From Robertmurraya_A mangrovi (GTDB lineage: Bacteria; Bacillota; Bacilli; Bacillales; Cytobacillaceae): a DNA stretch of 64,000 nucleotides. Positions within the stretch are counted from its first letter, which is position 1. Each line of letters starts with the position of its first letter. The position numbers and the translations under genes were made by a program. A model generated the notes under the pieces. That model was not told where the DNA came from. It searched no databases and saw only the letters and a program-made list of their open reading frames with translations. The stretch spans positions 496,001-560,000 of the forward strand of contig NZ_JAXOFX010000001.1 in assembly GCF_034427655.1 (NCBI RefSeq). The letters run 5' to 3'. Of this stretch, positions 25,520 to 34,519 are shown piece by piece.

Positions 25520-25976
25520 ACTTAAATATCGAGACTTGTCTCATCAAGATATTCCTTTTTTTCTAGAGCTAGCTCGGGAAAATAAAATATGGAGAGAGAT
25601 TGAGTTAAAAGGCGAAAAGCTTGAAAACTATATAGAGACTTATAGTTATTTGAATGGTGAGTGGAGATTATGGACCCTTCAAAAAGATTTTATTGGAGTA
25701 AGTTTTCATACAAAATTAGCTCCTTCAAACGGTAAGCCTTGGTTCGGGACACTAATCATAACAGTAAAATTTCAAAAGCAAGGAATCGGCAAAGCAATAA
25801 TCGAGAAAATAACTTCAGAATTAAAAGAAGAAGGAATGAATGTCATATTTGCGGGAATTCCTTTTGACCAGTACAATTGGATTGATTTTTTAGGAAAGTG
25901 CTCTTTTGAACAATTCAAAATAGAAAAAGATGACCAAGGGAATTCCTATTTAATAATGATTAGACCAATTCAATAG
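25506..25976 (+). CDS. GNAT-family N-acetyltransferase
   Basis: 156 residues with the GNAT fold pattern: the acetyl-CoA pyrophosphate loop is Q-K-Q-G-I-G-K-A near residue 95, preceded by the strand T-L-I-I-T-V-K and followed by the helix I-I-E-K-I. Substrate unknown. Overlapping the end of yktC by 14 bases suggests translational coupling; a link to phosphatase chemistry is only inference. Closed by a strong terminator. Confidence 0.85.
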   Translation: MVNGELKYRDLSHQDIPFFLELARENKIWREIELKGEKLENYIETYSYLNGEWRLWTLQKDFIGVSFHTKLAPSNGKPWFGTLIITVKFQKQGIGKAIIEKITSELKEEGMNVIFAGIPFDQYNWIDFLGKCSFEQFKIEKDDQGNSYLIMIRPIQ

Positions 25977-25978
25977 CG

Positions 25979-26014
25979 AAAAAACGATTGGTTACGCACC
26001 AATCGTTTTTTTTT
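25979..26014. terminator. Bidirectional terminator between GNAT gene and ylaF
   Basis: 14-bp stem AAAAAACGATTGGT / ACCAATCGTTTTTT with tails on both strands. Confidence 0.88.
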
Positions 26015-26021
26015 CGTCTCA

Positions 26022-26207
26022 TTATAAAAGTCCCTGTTCACGCATTTTCTTTTTTGTTTTAAAGCCAAATCCCATAACTACAATTAAAGCAACAATAGCG
26101 GCTGCAATGCCAAGGAAGCTTCTAAAACTTATGGCAATTCCAATTCCCATCATACATGCTGCAGAGGCAATTGCAAAAAATAATAAGGGCCATTTAATTT
26201 GATTCAT
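26022..26207 (-). CDS. ylaF: YlaF, small membrane protein
   Basis: 61 residues with two hydrophobic helices (about 5-28 and 31-48) and a basic tail G-F-K-T-K-K-K-M-R-E. The ATG at 26207 has a perfect AAGGAGG; an upstream in-frame ATG at 26315 adds a non-conserved basic stretch. The start M-N-Q-I-K-W-P-L-L-F-F-A-I-A resembles B. subtilis YlaF, divergent from ylaG (typA) as here. Function unknown. Confidence 0.8.
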   Translation of the reverse strand: MNQIKWPLLFFAIASAACMMGIGIAISFRSFLGIAAAIVALIVVMGFGFKTKKKMREQGLL

Positions 26208-26345
26208 GTGGGTAAACCTCCTTGAATGGAGTAAATTAATAGAAATTTTAAGAGAATTAGCTTCTAATTTACGTTTAAACATCATAAATATGCTATTCTT
26301 TACTATTTTACACAAAAATCTTTTAGGTTTCCACTTTAATTATGG

Positions 26346-26351
26346 TATAAT
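26346..26351 (+). promoter_or_regulatory. Probable -10 of the typA promoter
   Basis: Perfect TATAAT about 95 bases before the typA start; the matching -35 (about TAGGTT) is poor. Confidence 0.4.
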
Positions 26352-26445
26352 GTTTCAGTTAGTCAAAAGGATTCGATTTAAATGAAAAAAGTCTTCTGAA
26401 ATTAGCTAATCATTATTTTTTATAAATTAGGTAGGAGTGAATTTT

Positions 26446-28284
26446 TTGAAAATTAGAGAAGATATTCGCAACATCGCAATTATTGCCCACGTTGACCACG
26501 GGAAAACAACCCTAGTTGACCAGCTGTTAAAGCAATCCGGAACTTTCCGTTCGAATGAGCATGTTGAAGAACGTGCAATGGATTCGAATGATTTAGAAAG
26601 AGAACGTGGAATTACAATCTTAGCTAAAAATACGGCTATTCAATATAAAGATACTCGTATTAACATTCTAGATACACCAGGACATGCTGACTTTGGTGGA
26701 GAAGTAGAACGTATCATGAAAATGGTTGATGGTGTACTTCTTGTTGTAGATGCATATGAAGGTTGTATGCCTCAAACACGTTTCGTTCTTAAAAAAGCTT
26801 TAGAACAAAACTTAACACCAATTGTGGTTGTAAACAAAATTGACCGTGATTTTGCTCGTCCGACTGAAGTAATTGATGAAGTACTTGACTTATTCATTGA
26901 ACTAGAAGCAAACGAAGAGCAGCTTGAATTCCCAGTTGTTTATGCTTCAGCTATTAATGGTACTGCAAGTTTAAATCCTGAAAAGCAAGATGAGAATATG
27001 GAATCATTATACGAAACAATCGTAGAACATATCCCTTCACCAGTTGATAATCGTGAAGAGCCATTACAATTCCAAGTAGCTTTATTAGACTATAATGACT
27101 ATGTAGGGAGAATTGGGATTGGTCGTGTATTCCGTGGAACAATGAAGGTTGGCCAACAAGTTGCCTTAATGAAGTTAGATGGCTCTGTAAAGCAATTCCG
27201 TGTAACTAAAATATTCGGTTTCTTTGGTCTAAAACGTCAAGAAATTCAAGAAGCATATGCGGGTGATTTAATCGCTGTTTCAGGAATGGAAGATATTAAC
27301 GTTGGTGAAACAGTTTGTCCATCTGAACATCAAGAAGCACTTCCTGTATTAAGAATAGATGAGCCTACACTTCAGATGACGTTTGTAGTAAACAACAGTC
27401 CATTTGCAGGTAGAGAAGGAAAATACGTAACTTCTAGAAAAATCGAAGAGAGATTACGTGCTCAGCTTCAAACAGATGTAAGTTTACGTGTAGATAATAC
27501 GGACTCTCCAGATGCATGGATTGTATCAGGACGTGGTGAGCTCCACTTATCAATTCTAATTGAAAACATGCGCCGTGAAGGTTATGAGTTACAAGTATCA
27601 AAACCAGAAGTTATCGTTAGAGAGATTGATGGAGTCCGTTGTGAGCCTGTAGAACGTGTTCAAATTGATGTTCCAGAGGAGCACACAGGTTCAGTAATGG
27701 AGTCAATTGGTGCCCGTAAAGGTGAAATGGTTGATATGATTAACACTGGTACAGGAACAGTTCGTTTAATATTTATGGTTCCTGCTCGTGGTCTAATCGG
27801 CTATACAACTGAATTCTTAACGTTAACTCGTGGTTATGGAATCATCAACCATACTTTCGATAGTTATCAACCAATGGCTTCTGGCCAAGTCGGTGGAAGA
27901 CGTCAAGGTGTTCTAGTATCAATGGAGGCAGGTAAAGCTTCTACTTATGGGATTATGGGCGTTGAAGACCGTGGTGTAATCTTCGTAGAACCTGGTACAG
28001 AAATCTATGAAGGTATGATTGTTGGAGAGCATAATCGTGAAAATGATATTACTGTTAATATCACTAAGGTTAAGCAAGCAACGAATATTCGTTCTGCAAA
28101 CAAAGATCAAACAACAACAATGAAAAAACCAAGAATCATGACTTTAGAAGAAGCTTTAGAGTACTTAAATGAGGACGAGTATTGTGAAGTAACTCCTGAA
28201 TCTATTCGTTTACGTAAGAAAATATTAGATAAAAATGAGCGTGAAAGAATCGCTAAGAAAAAGAAATATGCTGAAATGAACTAG
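26446..28284 (+). CDS. typA: Ribosome-associated GTPase TypA/BipA
   Basis: Translation-factor-like GTPase that assists 50S assembly and growth under cold or stress. G1 A-H-V-D-H-G-K-T-T near residue 18, switch II D-T-P-G-H-A-D-F, G4 N-K-I-D, then elongation-factor domains II, III and V and the BipA-specific C-terminal domain. TTG at 26446 gives 612 residues, identical to B. subtilis YlaG, with TAGGAG spaced 9 bases; the GTG at 26437 overlaps that ribosome site. Followed closely by ylaH. Confidence 0.96.
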   Translation: MKIREDIRNIAIIAHVDHGKTTLVDQLLKQSGTFRSNEHVEERAMDSNDLERERGITILAKNTAIQYKDTRINILDTPGHADFGGEVERIMKMVDGVLLVVDAYEGCMPQTRFVLKKALEQNLTPIVVVNKIDRDFARPTEVIDEVLDLFIELEANEEQLEFPVVYASAINGTASLNPEKQDENMESLYETIVEHIPSPVDNREEPLQFQVALLDYNDYVGRIGIGRVFRGTMKVGQQVALMKLDGSVKQFRVTKIFGFFGLKRQEIQEAYAGDLIAVSGMEDINVGETVCPSEHQEALPVLRIDEPTLQMTFVVNNSPFAGREGKYVTSRKIEERLRAQLQTDVSLRVDNTDSPDAWIVSGRGELHLSILIENMRREGYELQVSKPEVIVREIDGVRCEPVERVQIDVPEEHTGSVMESIGARKGEMVDMINTGTGTVRLIFMVPARGLIGYTTEFLTLTRGYGIINHTFDSYQPMASGQVGGRRQGVLVSMEAGKASTYGIMGVEDRGVIFVEPGTEIYEGMIVGEHNRENDITVNITKVKQATNIRSANKDQTTTMKKPRIMTLEEALEYLNEDEYCEVTPESIRLRKKILDKNERERIAKKKKYAEMN

Positions 28285-28311
28285 GGCTCCAAAAAGGGGG
28301 AGTAGAGGACT

Positions 28312-28629
28312 ATGAACGTAACCGAACGCCTATCTTTTTTTGCTGCACTTTTTAAAGTAGATGATAATCCTACTACAGGTATGTGGTGGCTATATATAAC
28401 AATTGTTATTTTATCCATCATTGTCTTCAAGTTAGGATTTGCGAAAAAATTACCGTTAGTGAAAGCTGCGGTAATTTACCTCTTTTTAATACTTGGCTGT
28501 ACCGTTTTAACATTTTTAGGTGTGTTTTTACCTGTAGCTGAAGGGTTAGTTGTTGCGGCTTTAATATTAATCATTTATAAAATCCGTCTGAACCAAGAGA
28601 GAAAACAAAAGGGAAATGAGACCGCATGA
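28312..28629 (+). CDS. ylaH: YlaH-family membrane protein
   Basis: 105 residues with three hydrophobic segments (about 22-42, 48-68 and 70-92), the length of B. subtilis YlaH, which also follows ylaG. AAAAAGGGGGAG precedes the ATG, 27 bases after typA, so it is probably cotranscribed. C-terminus is charged. Function unknown. Its stop overlaps the next start in ATGA. Confidence 0.85.
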   Translation: MNVTERLSFFAALFKVDDNPTTGMWWLYITIVILSIIVFKLGFAKKLPLVKAAVIYLFLILGCTVLTFLGVFLPVAEGLVVAALILIIYKIRLNQERKQKGNETA

Positions 28630-28916
28630 ATTCTCTTCAAGATGCATTATATAATTGGCTAACTATTAAAGTAGTTATTGACGAAAGACCAGATGACACA
28701 GCTGCTGTTGAAACAGAAAATATGTTTTACAAGATGTTAACGGAAGACCATGCCCTTAGCAACATTGAAGTGACTAAGGATGATGTAATGTATTATGTTC
28801 ATTATGATCAAAACGGGGATCGCAAGAAAAATAGGTTCCCTTGTGAGTTGATTGATGTTATGTTAGAACAAATCAATGATGAACCAGAAAAATACATTAA
28901 TTATCCGACAGAATAA
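28626..28916 (+). CDS. Conserved hypothetical protein coupled to ylaH
   Basis: Acidic soluble protein of 96 residues starting in the ATGA overlap with ylaH, so translation is probably coupled. Predicted mixed helix/strand, with V-V-I-D-E-R-P-D-D and Y-Y-V-H-Y-D-Q-N-G-D. No signal peptide, membrane segment or recognised motif. No counterpart comes to mind in B. subtilis at this site. Terminator immediately after. Confidence 0.7.
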   Translation: MNSLQDALYNWLTIKVVIDERPDDTAAVETENMFYKMLTEDHALSNIEVTKDDVMYYVHYDQNGDRKKNRFPCELIDVMLEQINDEPEKYINYPTE

Positions 28917-28953
28917 AAAAATCCACTCGCTACCGAAGGCGAGTGGATTTTTT
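28916..28953. terminator. Bidirectional terminator after the ylaH operon
   Basis: ATCCACTCGC / GCGAGTGGAT extended by A- and T-runs; it overlaps the stop codon of the convergent membrane protein gene. Confidence 0.88.
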
Positions 28954-29385
28954 ATATAGAAAGTAAGCTGTAATTCCAAGAATGAGGCTATAGATGATAT
29001 GCCCTAGCGTCCAGTAGAAAAAAGCGAGCATATCTGTTATAGCGGGGACAGCTTGAATAGCTAGCATAGAAAGCGGAAAAAACAAGAAAACGGTTGGAAA
29101 GGTTATAAAAATAGCCAATCTTAAAAATTGATTTGCTTTCTGCGCTTTTGTTTTTTCAATCAAGCTCAAATATACATAGCATAATAATATAGAAAAAATT
29201 AGATGAAAAATAAATTCACCTATTTCCCCCCACCTTATTTCATTCAATAGTGGGATAAAGTCAATATTAAGCAAAAGTGTATAGACTTTAATTGTTGTGA
29301 ATGATTCCACTATCTTCAGTAGGAATCCAAGGAAACAACCAGACACAACCCCGAGAATGAAGGATGCTTGAATTTTACCACTCAT
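28930..29385 (-). CDS. Uncharacterised integral membrane protein
   Basis: 151 residues with four or five hydrophobic segments (about 6-25, 57-78, 90-112, 125-147) and a basic end K-K-S-T-R-L-R. Its ATG lies inside the last codons of ylaI (11-base overlap) and the ribosome site is weak, so translation probably depends on ylaI. The topology vaguely recalls the YqhR family but I cannot confirm. No charged residues inside helices point to a transport role. Confidence 0.65.
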   Translation of the reverse strand: MSGKIQASFILGVVSGCFLGFLLKIVESFTTIKVYTLLLNIDFIPLLNEIRWGEIGEFIFHLIFSILLCYVYLSLIEKTKAQKANQFLRLAIFITFPTVFLFFPLSMLAIQAVPAITDMLAFFYWTLGHIIYSLILGITAYFLYKKSTRLR

Positions 29386-29575
29386 CTTCTACTTGTGCCG
29401 GTTTATACAAATTAAAATTTCCGGTAGCAATTCTTTCGTTTGTACGTCTAGTAATTCTCTCCTCGCAATCTTTACACATAAATGTGTGAATAGGTCGGTT
29501 ACGAAGTCTTTTTGCTTGAACAGAATCATCAATAATGGATTCAATTTTATCACATAAAACACATTTGACTCTCAT
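29375..29575 (-). CDS. ylaI: YlaI, small zinc-ribbon protein
   Basis: 66 residues with two CxxC pairs, C-V-L-C near residue 5 and C-K-D-C near 34, forming a predicted zinc ribbon; the linker A-K-R-L-R-N-R-P-I-H-T-F-M is the conserved YlaI signature. Basic, possibly nucleic-acid-binding, but no function is known. GAGGTG precedes the ATG. Heads a two-gene unit with the membrane protein at 28930-29385. Confidence 0.88.
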   Translation of the reverse strand: MRVKCVLCDKIESIIDDSVQAKRLRNRPIHTFMCKDCEERITRRTNERIATGNFNLYKPAQVEDEW

Positions 29576-29829
29576 ATGGTAACACCTCTAATTTATAATT
29601 CGACAATTTAAGTTTATTTCATTAATCTTACAGTAAAAGTTGTAATCATAGGAATGTTTAATTTCAGCAGTTTATAATGGAGCGGAAATGAACAATCAAA
29701 GATATTAACTATATTATAGTATAACATGTATAAGGAGGGGAATCTCTTTTCCAACGTGAAAGTGTTTAAAATGTTGAAAGATAAGGATAGTAGTTATATG
29801 ATAAAGGTAGTTCTGAAGGAGGGAATGGG

Positions 29830-30285
29830 ATGGCAAACCAAGTTGAACCAAAGTTAATTAAACCATTATATGATGTATTACAAAAAGAGCGCTTTGTCAC
29901 TTTATCTACAGTGGATTTTGAATCAGGAGGACCGAATGTTAGTGCAATTTCTTGGGTGCTAGCAAAGGATGAAGAAACGATTTATTTTGCTGTTGATAAC
30001 CGTTCAAGAATCATCCAAAATATTAATCAAAACCCATTAGCAGTTATTAACTTAATTGCGAATGAATCTACATATGCTGTTACGGGCACAGCTTCAGTTA
30101 AAGTTGAAAAATTAGATGAGGTTCCTTTAAAACTAGCATTAGTCGAGATTAAAATTAAAGAAGTTCGTGATGTTATGTTTTATGGATCAAAAATCACTGT
30201 GGAACCTGCATATGATAAGACCTATGATAAGGTTGCAGCAAACCGTCTAGATACACAAGTAATGGATGCAATGAGAAAAGCTTAG
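29830..30285 (+). CDS. Pyridoxamine-5'-phosphate-oxidase-family flavin-binding protein
   Basis: 151-residue split-barrel protein of the PPOX/FMN-binding superfamily: F-V-T-L-S-T-V-D strand with partner A-I-S-W-V-L, and the R-S-R-I-I-Q-N-I-N-Q-N-P element typical of this family. It may bind FMN, F420 or heme-like ligands; the reaction is unknown. Strong GAAGGAGGG site. Not part of the B. subtilis yla order, so inserted between ylaI and ylaJ. Confidence 0.8.
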   Translation: MANQVEPKLIKPLYDVLQKERFVTLSTVDFESGGPNVSAISWVLAKDEETIYFAVDNRSRIIQNINQNPLAVINLIANESTYAVTGTASVKVEKLDEVPLKLALVEIKIKEVRDVMFYGSKITVEPAYDKTYDKVAANRLDTQVMDAMRKA

Positions 30286-30307
30286 TCCCGTTTGGACTAA
30301 GCTTCTT
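30278..30307 (+). terminator. Hairpin after the PPOX-family gene
   Basis: 11-bp perfect stem AAGCTTAGTCC / GGACTAAGCTT; the T-run is short (CTTTAAATTT), and the stem overlaps the stop codon. Confidence 0.65.
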
Positions 30308-30327
30308 TAAATTTATTAGAGACGAAT

Positions 30328-30948
30328 TTAATTTTGTTCGTTTCTGTTTTCTTTATGGTGTTTAGATTGTTTTTGCTGATTTTTTTCAAGCTTTTGGCTT
30401 TCGCTTGTATTGAGTTTATTTTTAGGCTTCTCAAGGGACTCTTTCGGGTTAGGGTCAACGATATCTGCTGGAATCTCTGGCATTAAACGCCCAGCGATAT
30501 CCGCAAGTTCATTCATAATACCTTGAACAGGCTTACCGCTTTGAATATCCTCTGAAATTTCCCTTAATCTAGCATTTAAATCAGGATCTGCAATAACAAT
30601 TGCATTTGCACCATGGGGATCTTGTTTTAAGCTTTCAGCTACAGAGTATTTAATCGCCCCTACTTGAGAGCGTTCAATATCTTTATCCACATCGATTCCA
30701 ACTACAGCATATCTCCCTAGTACAACGGCAGTTGCATCATGAACGTTTGGTCGACTCGAAGCAAGCTCAACCAAGTGGCGTGAGATTTCCTGTCCAGTTT
30801 GTCGGTCAACAACCGGTATCGTACTGTCTTTTACACCAACTGTACGTCTACCTTGTGCCTCACTTTGATTATTTTCCCCAGCTTGATTGTTAGTGCCACA
30901 CCCCGCTAGAAGGGCAATGGATAAGATAGCAAAGAATAACTTTTTCAA
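30328..30948 (-). CDS. ylaJ: YlaJ, YhcN/YlaJ-family spore lipoprotein
   Basis: 206-residue lipoprotein of the YhcN/YlaJ sporulation family, with lipobox L-L-A-G-C near residue 18. TTG at 30948 is chosen as start because AGGGGTGAT is well spaced and a normal signal peptide results; the ATG at 30981 lies before the ribosome site. The core holds the family pattern A-V-V-L-G-R-Y-A-V-V-G-I-D-V-D; the C-terminal tail is a run of Lys, Gln and Asn, low-complexity. In B. subtilis the protein is found in spores and affects germination mildly. Confidence 0.87.
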   Translation of the reverse strand: MKKLFFAILSIALLAGCGTNNQAGENNQSEAQGRRTVGVKDSTIPVVDRQTGQEISRHLVELASSRPNVHDATAVVLGRYAVVGIDVDKDIERSQVGAIKYSVAESLKQDPHGANAIVIADPDLNARLREISEDIQSGKPVQGIMNELADIAGRLMPEIPADIVDPNPKESLEKPKNKLNTSESQKLEKNQQKQSKHHKENRNEQN

Positions 30949-31217
30949 TTCATAATCACCCCTTAAAAGTAAAATACACAAAATTATCTTCCGAAAAGGA
31001 TTTATTCTCTATTCGGCCAAAACACTTATCAATAAACAGCCGCTAAAAAGATTTTTTAAAATATATAGGGTTCATTACTGATTATTGTGCAAAATTTCTT
31101 CTATCTTTATTCTAGAAAACATATATTTTACCAAGAGGATAAGCCATCTGGAAGAAAGTACTAAATTTTTGCTAGACAGACATTAATAAAGACCCAAGAG
31201 GAGCAGGAGGCATCAGA

Positions 31218-32546
31218 TTGAGTAAAATTTACGTGTTAGATACCAACGTCTTGTTACAAGACCCGTATTCCATATTTTCATTTGAAGAAAATGAAGTAGT
31301 CATCCCAGCTGTTGTTCTTGAGGAAGTCGACTCAAAAAAGCGATATATGGATGAAATCGGAAGAAATGCAAGACAAGTATCAAGGTTAATTGACAACCTG
31401 AGGCAAACCGGGAAACTTCATGAGAAAATCCCTCTTGAAAATGGTGGGGTATTACGAATTGAACTGAATCATCGTTCTTTTCATCAGCTCCAAGAAATAT
31501 TTGTGGAGAAGACAAATGATAATCGTATATTAGCTGTTGCAAAAAACCTTTCATTAGAAGAAGAAACAAAAGAAGATGGAAGAAAAGTGGTGTTAGTTAG
31601 TAAGGATGCACTAGTTCGAGTAAAGGCAGATGCAATTGGACTTCATTCTGAGGACTTTCTAAGTGATAGGGTAATTGAAAATGATCATATTTATACAGGT
31701 AATCTCGAGGTATATATAAATGTCGATTTGTTAAATCGTTTTTATGAAAAGGGCGAATTACCTTTATCGGAAATCTCAAACCATCCCTTCTATCCTAATC
31801 AATTTTTAATTATGAAGGATGCTCTTGGTTCCTCTGCCTCTGCAATCGGAATGGTTGATCCAAGAGAAAAGAAAGTAAAAAAACTCATTTTTGATCATGA
31901 CCACATATGGGGAATACGTCCAAGAAATGTCCAACAAACGATGGCGATGGAACTGTTATTAAGAAAAGACTTGCCATTAGTTACTCTTATTGGTAAAGCA
32001 GGGACAGGGAAAACGTTATTAGCTTTAGCAGCAGGGCTTATGCAAACAGAAGATTTTAGAGAATATAAGAAGTTGTTAGTAGCAAGGCCGATTGTACCTG
32101 TTGGTAAAGATATTGGCTATTTACCTGGAGAAAAAGAGGAAAAACTTCGTCCATGGATGCAGCCTATTTATGATAATCTAGAGTATTTATTTAATGTAAA
32201 AAAGCCGGGTGAATTAGATGCTATTCTAGCTGGAATGGGATCAATTGAGGTAGAGGCTTTAACCTATATAAGAGGGAGAAGTATACCTGAACAATTTATT
32301 ATTATTGATGAGGCGCAAAACTTAACTAAACATGAAATAAAAACAATCCTCACTCGTGTGGGTGAAAAGAGTAAGATTGTTTTAATGGGAGATCCTGAGC
32401 AAATCGACCATCCGTACCTGGATGCTTATAATAATGGCTTGACTTATGTTGTTGAAAAGTTTAAGGATCAATCCATCGCTGGGCATGTAAAACTATTTAA
32501 AGGTGAGCGATCAGGTCTTGCTCAATTAGCGGCCGATATACTCTAG
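31218..32546 (+). CDS. ylaK: YlaK, PIN-PhoH family ATPase/RNase
   Basis: 442 residues, equal to B. subtilis YlaK. The N-terminal PIN domain (1-150) has Y-V-L-D-T-N-V-L-L with nuclease acid Asp7 and a later N-D-N-R-I; the C-terminal PhoH domain has Walker A G-K-A-G-T-G-K-T near residue 258 and Walker B F-I-I-I-D-E-A-Q-N near 360. PIN-PhoH fusions unwind and cut RNA in other bacteria. TTG start behind GAGGAGCAGGAGG. Confidence 0.93.
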   Translation: MSKIYVLDTNVLLQDPYSIFSFEENEVVIPAVVLEEVDSKKRYMDEIGRNARQVSRLIDNLRQTGKLHEKIPLENGGVLRIELNHRSFHQLQEIFVEKTNDNRILAVAKNLSLEEETKEDGRKVVLVSKDALVRVKADAIGLHSEDFLSDRVIENDHIYTGNLEVYINVDLLNRFYEKGELPLSEISNHPFYPNQFLIMKDALGSSASAIGMVDPREKKVKKLIFDHDHIWGIRPRNVQQTMAMELLLRKDLPLVTLIGKAGTGKTLLALAAGLMQTEDFREYKKLLVARPIVPVGKDIGYLPGEKEEKLRPWMQPIYDNLEYLFNVKKPGELDAILAGMGSIEVEALTYIRGRSIPEQFIIIDEAQNLTKHEIKTILTRVGEKSKIVLMGDPEQIDHPYLDAYNNGLTYVVEKFKDQSIAGHVKLFKGERSGLAQLAADIL

Positions 32547-32622
32547 AAATTGAAGTATAAAACCTTAACTACAAGATACAACAGTTTTTTAATAGGATAT
32601 TTATTAAGGCGGCTCTAACGAG

Positions 32623-32647
32623 AAAAGGGGCCAAATTTGGTCCCTTT
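32623..32647. terminator. Hairpin between ylaK and ylaL
   Basis: Near-palindrome AAAGGGGCCAAATTTGGTCCCTTT. The minus-strand side is followed by TTTTCTCG, so it may end ylaL; orientation is uncertain. Confidence 0.5.
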
Positions 32648-32701
32648 CGCGCGCCGTTCTTATAGATTTTTAACTTTTATTTCTTGATCCGAAGAAAGTG
32701 C

Positions 32702-33199
32702 TTACTCGACTCGAAACGCTTTTACACTTTTAATTGGGTTCTTCTCATTAGAGCCATCCCCATAATAGATATGGACAGGTCCACCGTCCTTCAATGGCTT
32801 TCCTTCCTTTGAAAAACCTAAAATCAGGTTTTCGCCCTCTTCTAGTGGAAGCTTCATTTCTCCATCTTCTAGTTCAATGAATAAGTACTTTGCATCTTCA
32901 TTTATCCCTGCATTCTTCAAAAAGGGCTTTAAAGGAAGCCCGAAGCTGCCTGTCAAAACTTTCTCTTTTTCAAACTTTTTTTCAGTAGCTAAGGTAGGTG
33001 GGTAGACAGCACCTTCCATAATCTCACGGTCCCAGTGTTTGGAGATTGACTTTTTATATTCTTCCAGGTCGTCTCGATCTTCATTTGAAGAATGGAAAAA
33101 AGTATTTAAATCCACTCTTCTATCATCAAAAATCCATACACCAGGATCTAAAGTAATATTAAACGTTACATTTCCTTTAATCATGATAATATTTTCCAT
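32702..33199 (-). CDS. ylaL: YlaL-like conserved protein
   Basis: Soluble acidic protein of 165 residues at the position of B. subtilis ylaL. No signal peptide. The N-terminal part (F-N-I-T-L-D-P-G-V-W-I-F-D-D-R-R-V-D-L) is a beta-rich conserved block; the C-terminal part has G-F-S-K-E-G-K-P-L-K-D-G-G-P-V, which resembles a short stretch of oxidoreductase molybdopterin-binding folds, though the cofactor cysteine is lacking. AGGAGGC precedes the ATG. Function unknown; symbol mainly positional. Confidence 0.72.
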   Translation of the reverse strand: MENIIMIKGNVTFNITLDPGVWIFDDRRVDLNTFFHSSNEDRDDLEEYKKSISKHWDREIMEGAVYPPTLATEKKFEKEKVLTGSFGLPLKPFLKNAGINEDAKYLFIELEDGEMKLPLEEGENLILGFSKEGKPLKDGGPVHIYYGDGSNEKNPIKSVKAFRVE

Positions 33200-33300
33200 A
33201 AAATAAATTGCCTCCTAAACATGTCCCTAAACAGAGTTACTAATATATAGACATTTTTTTTCTTACATTGTTATGCCTATTCCTGAGTATAACGATAAAG

Positions 33301-33330
33301 TTGAAAAAAGTCATATTTCTCGTGTAAAAT
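33301..33330 (+). promoter_or_regulatory. SigA-type promoter of the glutaminase gene
   Basis: TTGAAA, 18 bases, TAAAAT, about 130 bases before the start codon. Confidence 0.5.
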
Positions 33331-33459
33331 AGAAGAATTTTGGGAACTCCTAAAATAGTTAAAAATCATAGTCCCAAAAAACTCTTGATTACTTCTAATT
33401 TCTAAAAAAAGAATTGAGCGAATAAATGATGGTGAAACTTAGTTAAGGGGTAAACATAG

Positions 33460-34389
33460 ATGACATGTAAAACGAATGAACATTTAGAAGAGTTAATTGC
33501 AAGTGTTAGACATTACACCCAATTTGGAAAGGTTGCCGATTATATTCCCGCTTTAGGTAAAGTAAATGGTCAAGATTTATCAATTGCTATATATGACGTA
33601 AATTCAGGTTGTTTATATGCAGGTGATTATCGAAAAAAATTCACATTACAAAGTGTATCAAAAGTATTGTCCTTGGCTTTAGTACTAATGGATAGAGGAA
33701 AAGACTACGTATTTGAAAGAGTGGGAATGGAACCAACAGGTGATCCTTTTAACTCCATATCTAAGTTAGAATCCTCTATTCCTTCAAAACCACTAAACCC
33801 AATGATTAATGCAGGCGCGCTTGCTGTAACGGACATGATTATAGGTGGGAGTTTAGAGGAGAGATGGAAAAGATTATTAACTTTTATTAAGGAATTAGGA
33901 AATGATATCGAAATTGAGTGTAATATGGAGGTTGCCCAATCTGAATTTGAAACTGCTTATCTAAATCGTGCACTATGTTTTTTCATGAAACAGCATGGTA
34001 TTATCCAAGGGGATATAGAGGAACTAATGGACTTGTATACTAGACAATGTGCGATTGAGATGGATTGCTTTGATTTAGCTAGAATTGGTGCTGTCTTTGC
34101 TTTAAACGGGAATGATCCAGAAAGTGGTAAACAATTAATACCTAAGGAAATTGCCCGTATTTGTAAAACATTTATGGTTACGTGTGGAATGTATGATGCT
34201 TCGGGTGAGTTTGCAATGAAAGTAGGGATTCCTGCAAAAAGTGGTGTTTCAGGTGGTATTCTAGGAGTGGTACCAGGAAAGCTAGGAATCGGTATATTCG
34301 GTCCATCCCTAGATGAGAGAGGAAATAGTGTAGCGGGATTGAAACTATTGGAGAAATTAGCAAATGAGTATGATTTTAGTATATTCTAG
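33460..34389 (+). CDS. glsA: Glutaminase (YlaM/GlsA2)
   Basis: Hydrolyses glutamine to glutamate and ammonia; serine-dependent enzyme of beta-lactamase-like fold. Catalytic Ser-Lys pair in L-Q-S-V-S-K near residue 67; further family motifs N-P-M-I-N-A-G-A-L near 118, and V-S-G-G-I-L-G-V-V-P near 270. 309 residues, as in B. subtilis GlsA2. AAGGGGT precedes the ATG. Single-gene unit with own promoter; no two-component system is adjacent, unlike glsA1 of B. subtilis. Confidence 0.94.
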   Translation: MTCKTNEHLEELIASVRHYTQFGKVADYIPALGKVNGQDLSIAIYDVNSGCLYAGDYRKKFTLQSVSKVLSLALVLMDRGKDYVFERVGMEPTGDPFNSISKLESSIPSKPLNPMINAGALAVTDMIIGGSLEERWKRLLTFIKELGNDIEIECNMEVAQSEFETAYLNRALCFFMKQHGIIQGDIEELMDLYTRQCAIEMDCFDLARIGAVFALNGNDPESGKQLIPKEIARICKTFMVTCGMYDASGEFAMKVGIPAKSGVSGGILGVVPGKLGIGIFGPSLDERGNSVAGLKLLEKLANEYDFSIF

Positions 34390-34453
34390 TAAATGTTGGG
34401 TCTTAAATAAGTAAATTAGATTCATTTGTCAATTGTATTTCCCCTGATAATTC

Positions 34454-34482
34454 TTGCATTTTCTAGGCCTTGCGTTTAAAAT
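34454..34482 (+). promoter_or_regulatory. SigA-type promoter of ylaN
   Basis: TTGCAT, exactly 17 bases, TAAAAT, 38 bases upstream of the start codon. Confidence 0.58.
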
Positions 34483-34519
34483 TTAAGGATAGGATAATCG
34501 CTCGGAAACGGGGGGATCA

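Noticed and set aside
29756..29858. 34-codon GTG frame after a very strong AAGGAGGGG, overlapping the PPOX-family start
   Set aside because: The spacing from ribosome site to GTG is 15 bases, too long, and no other start codon lies at a suitable distance.
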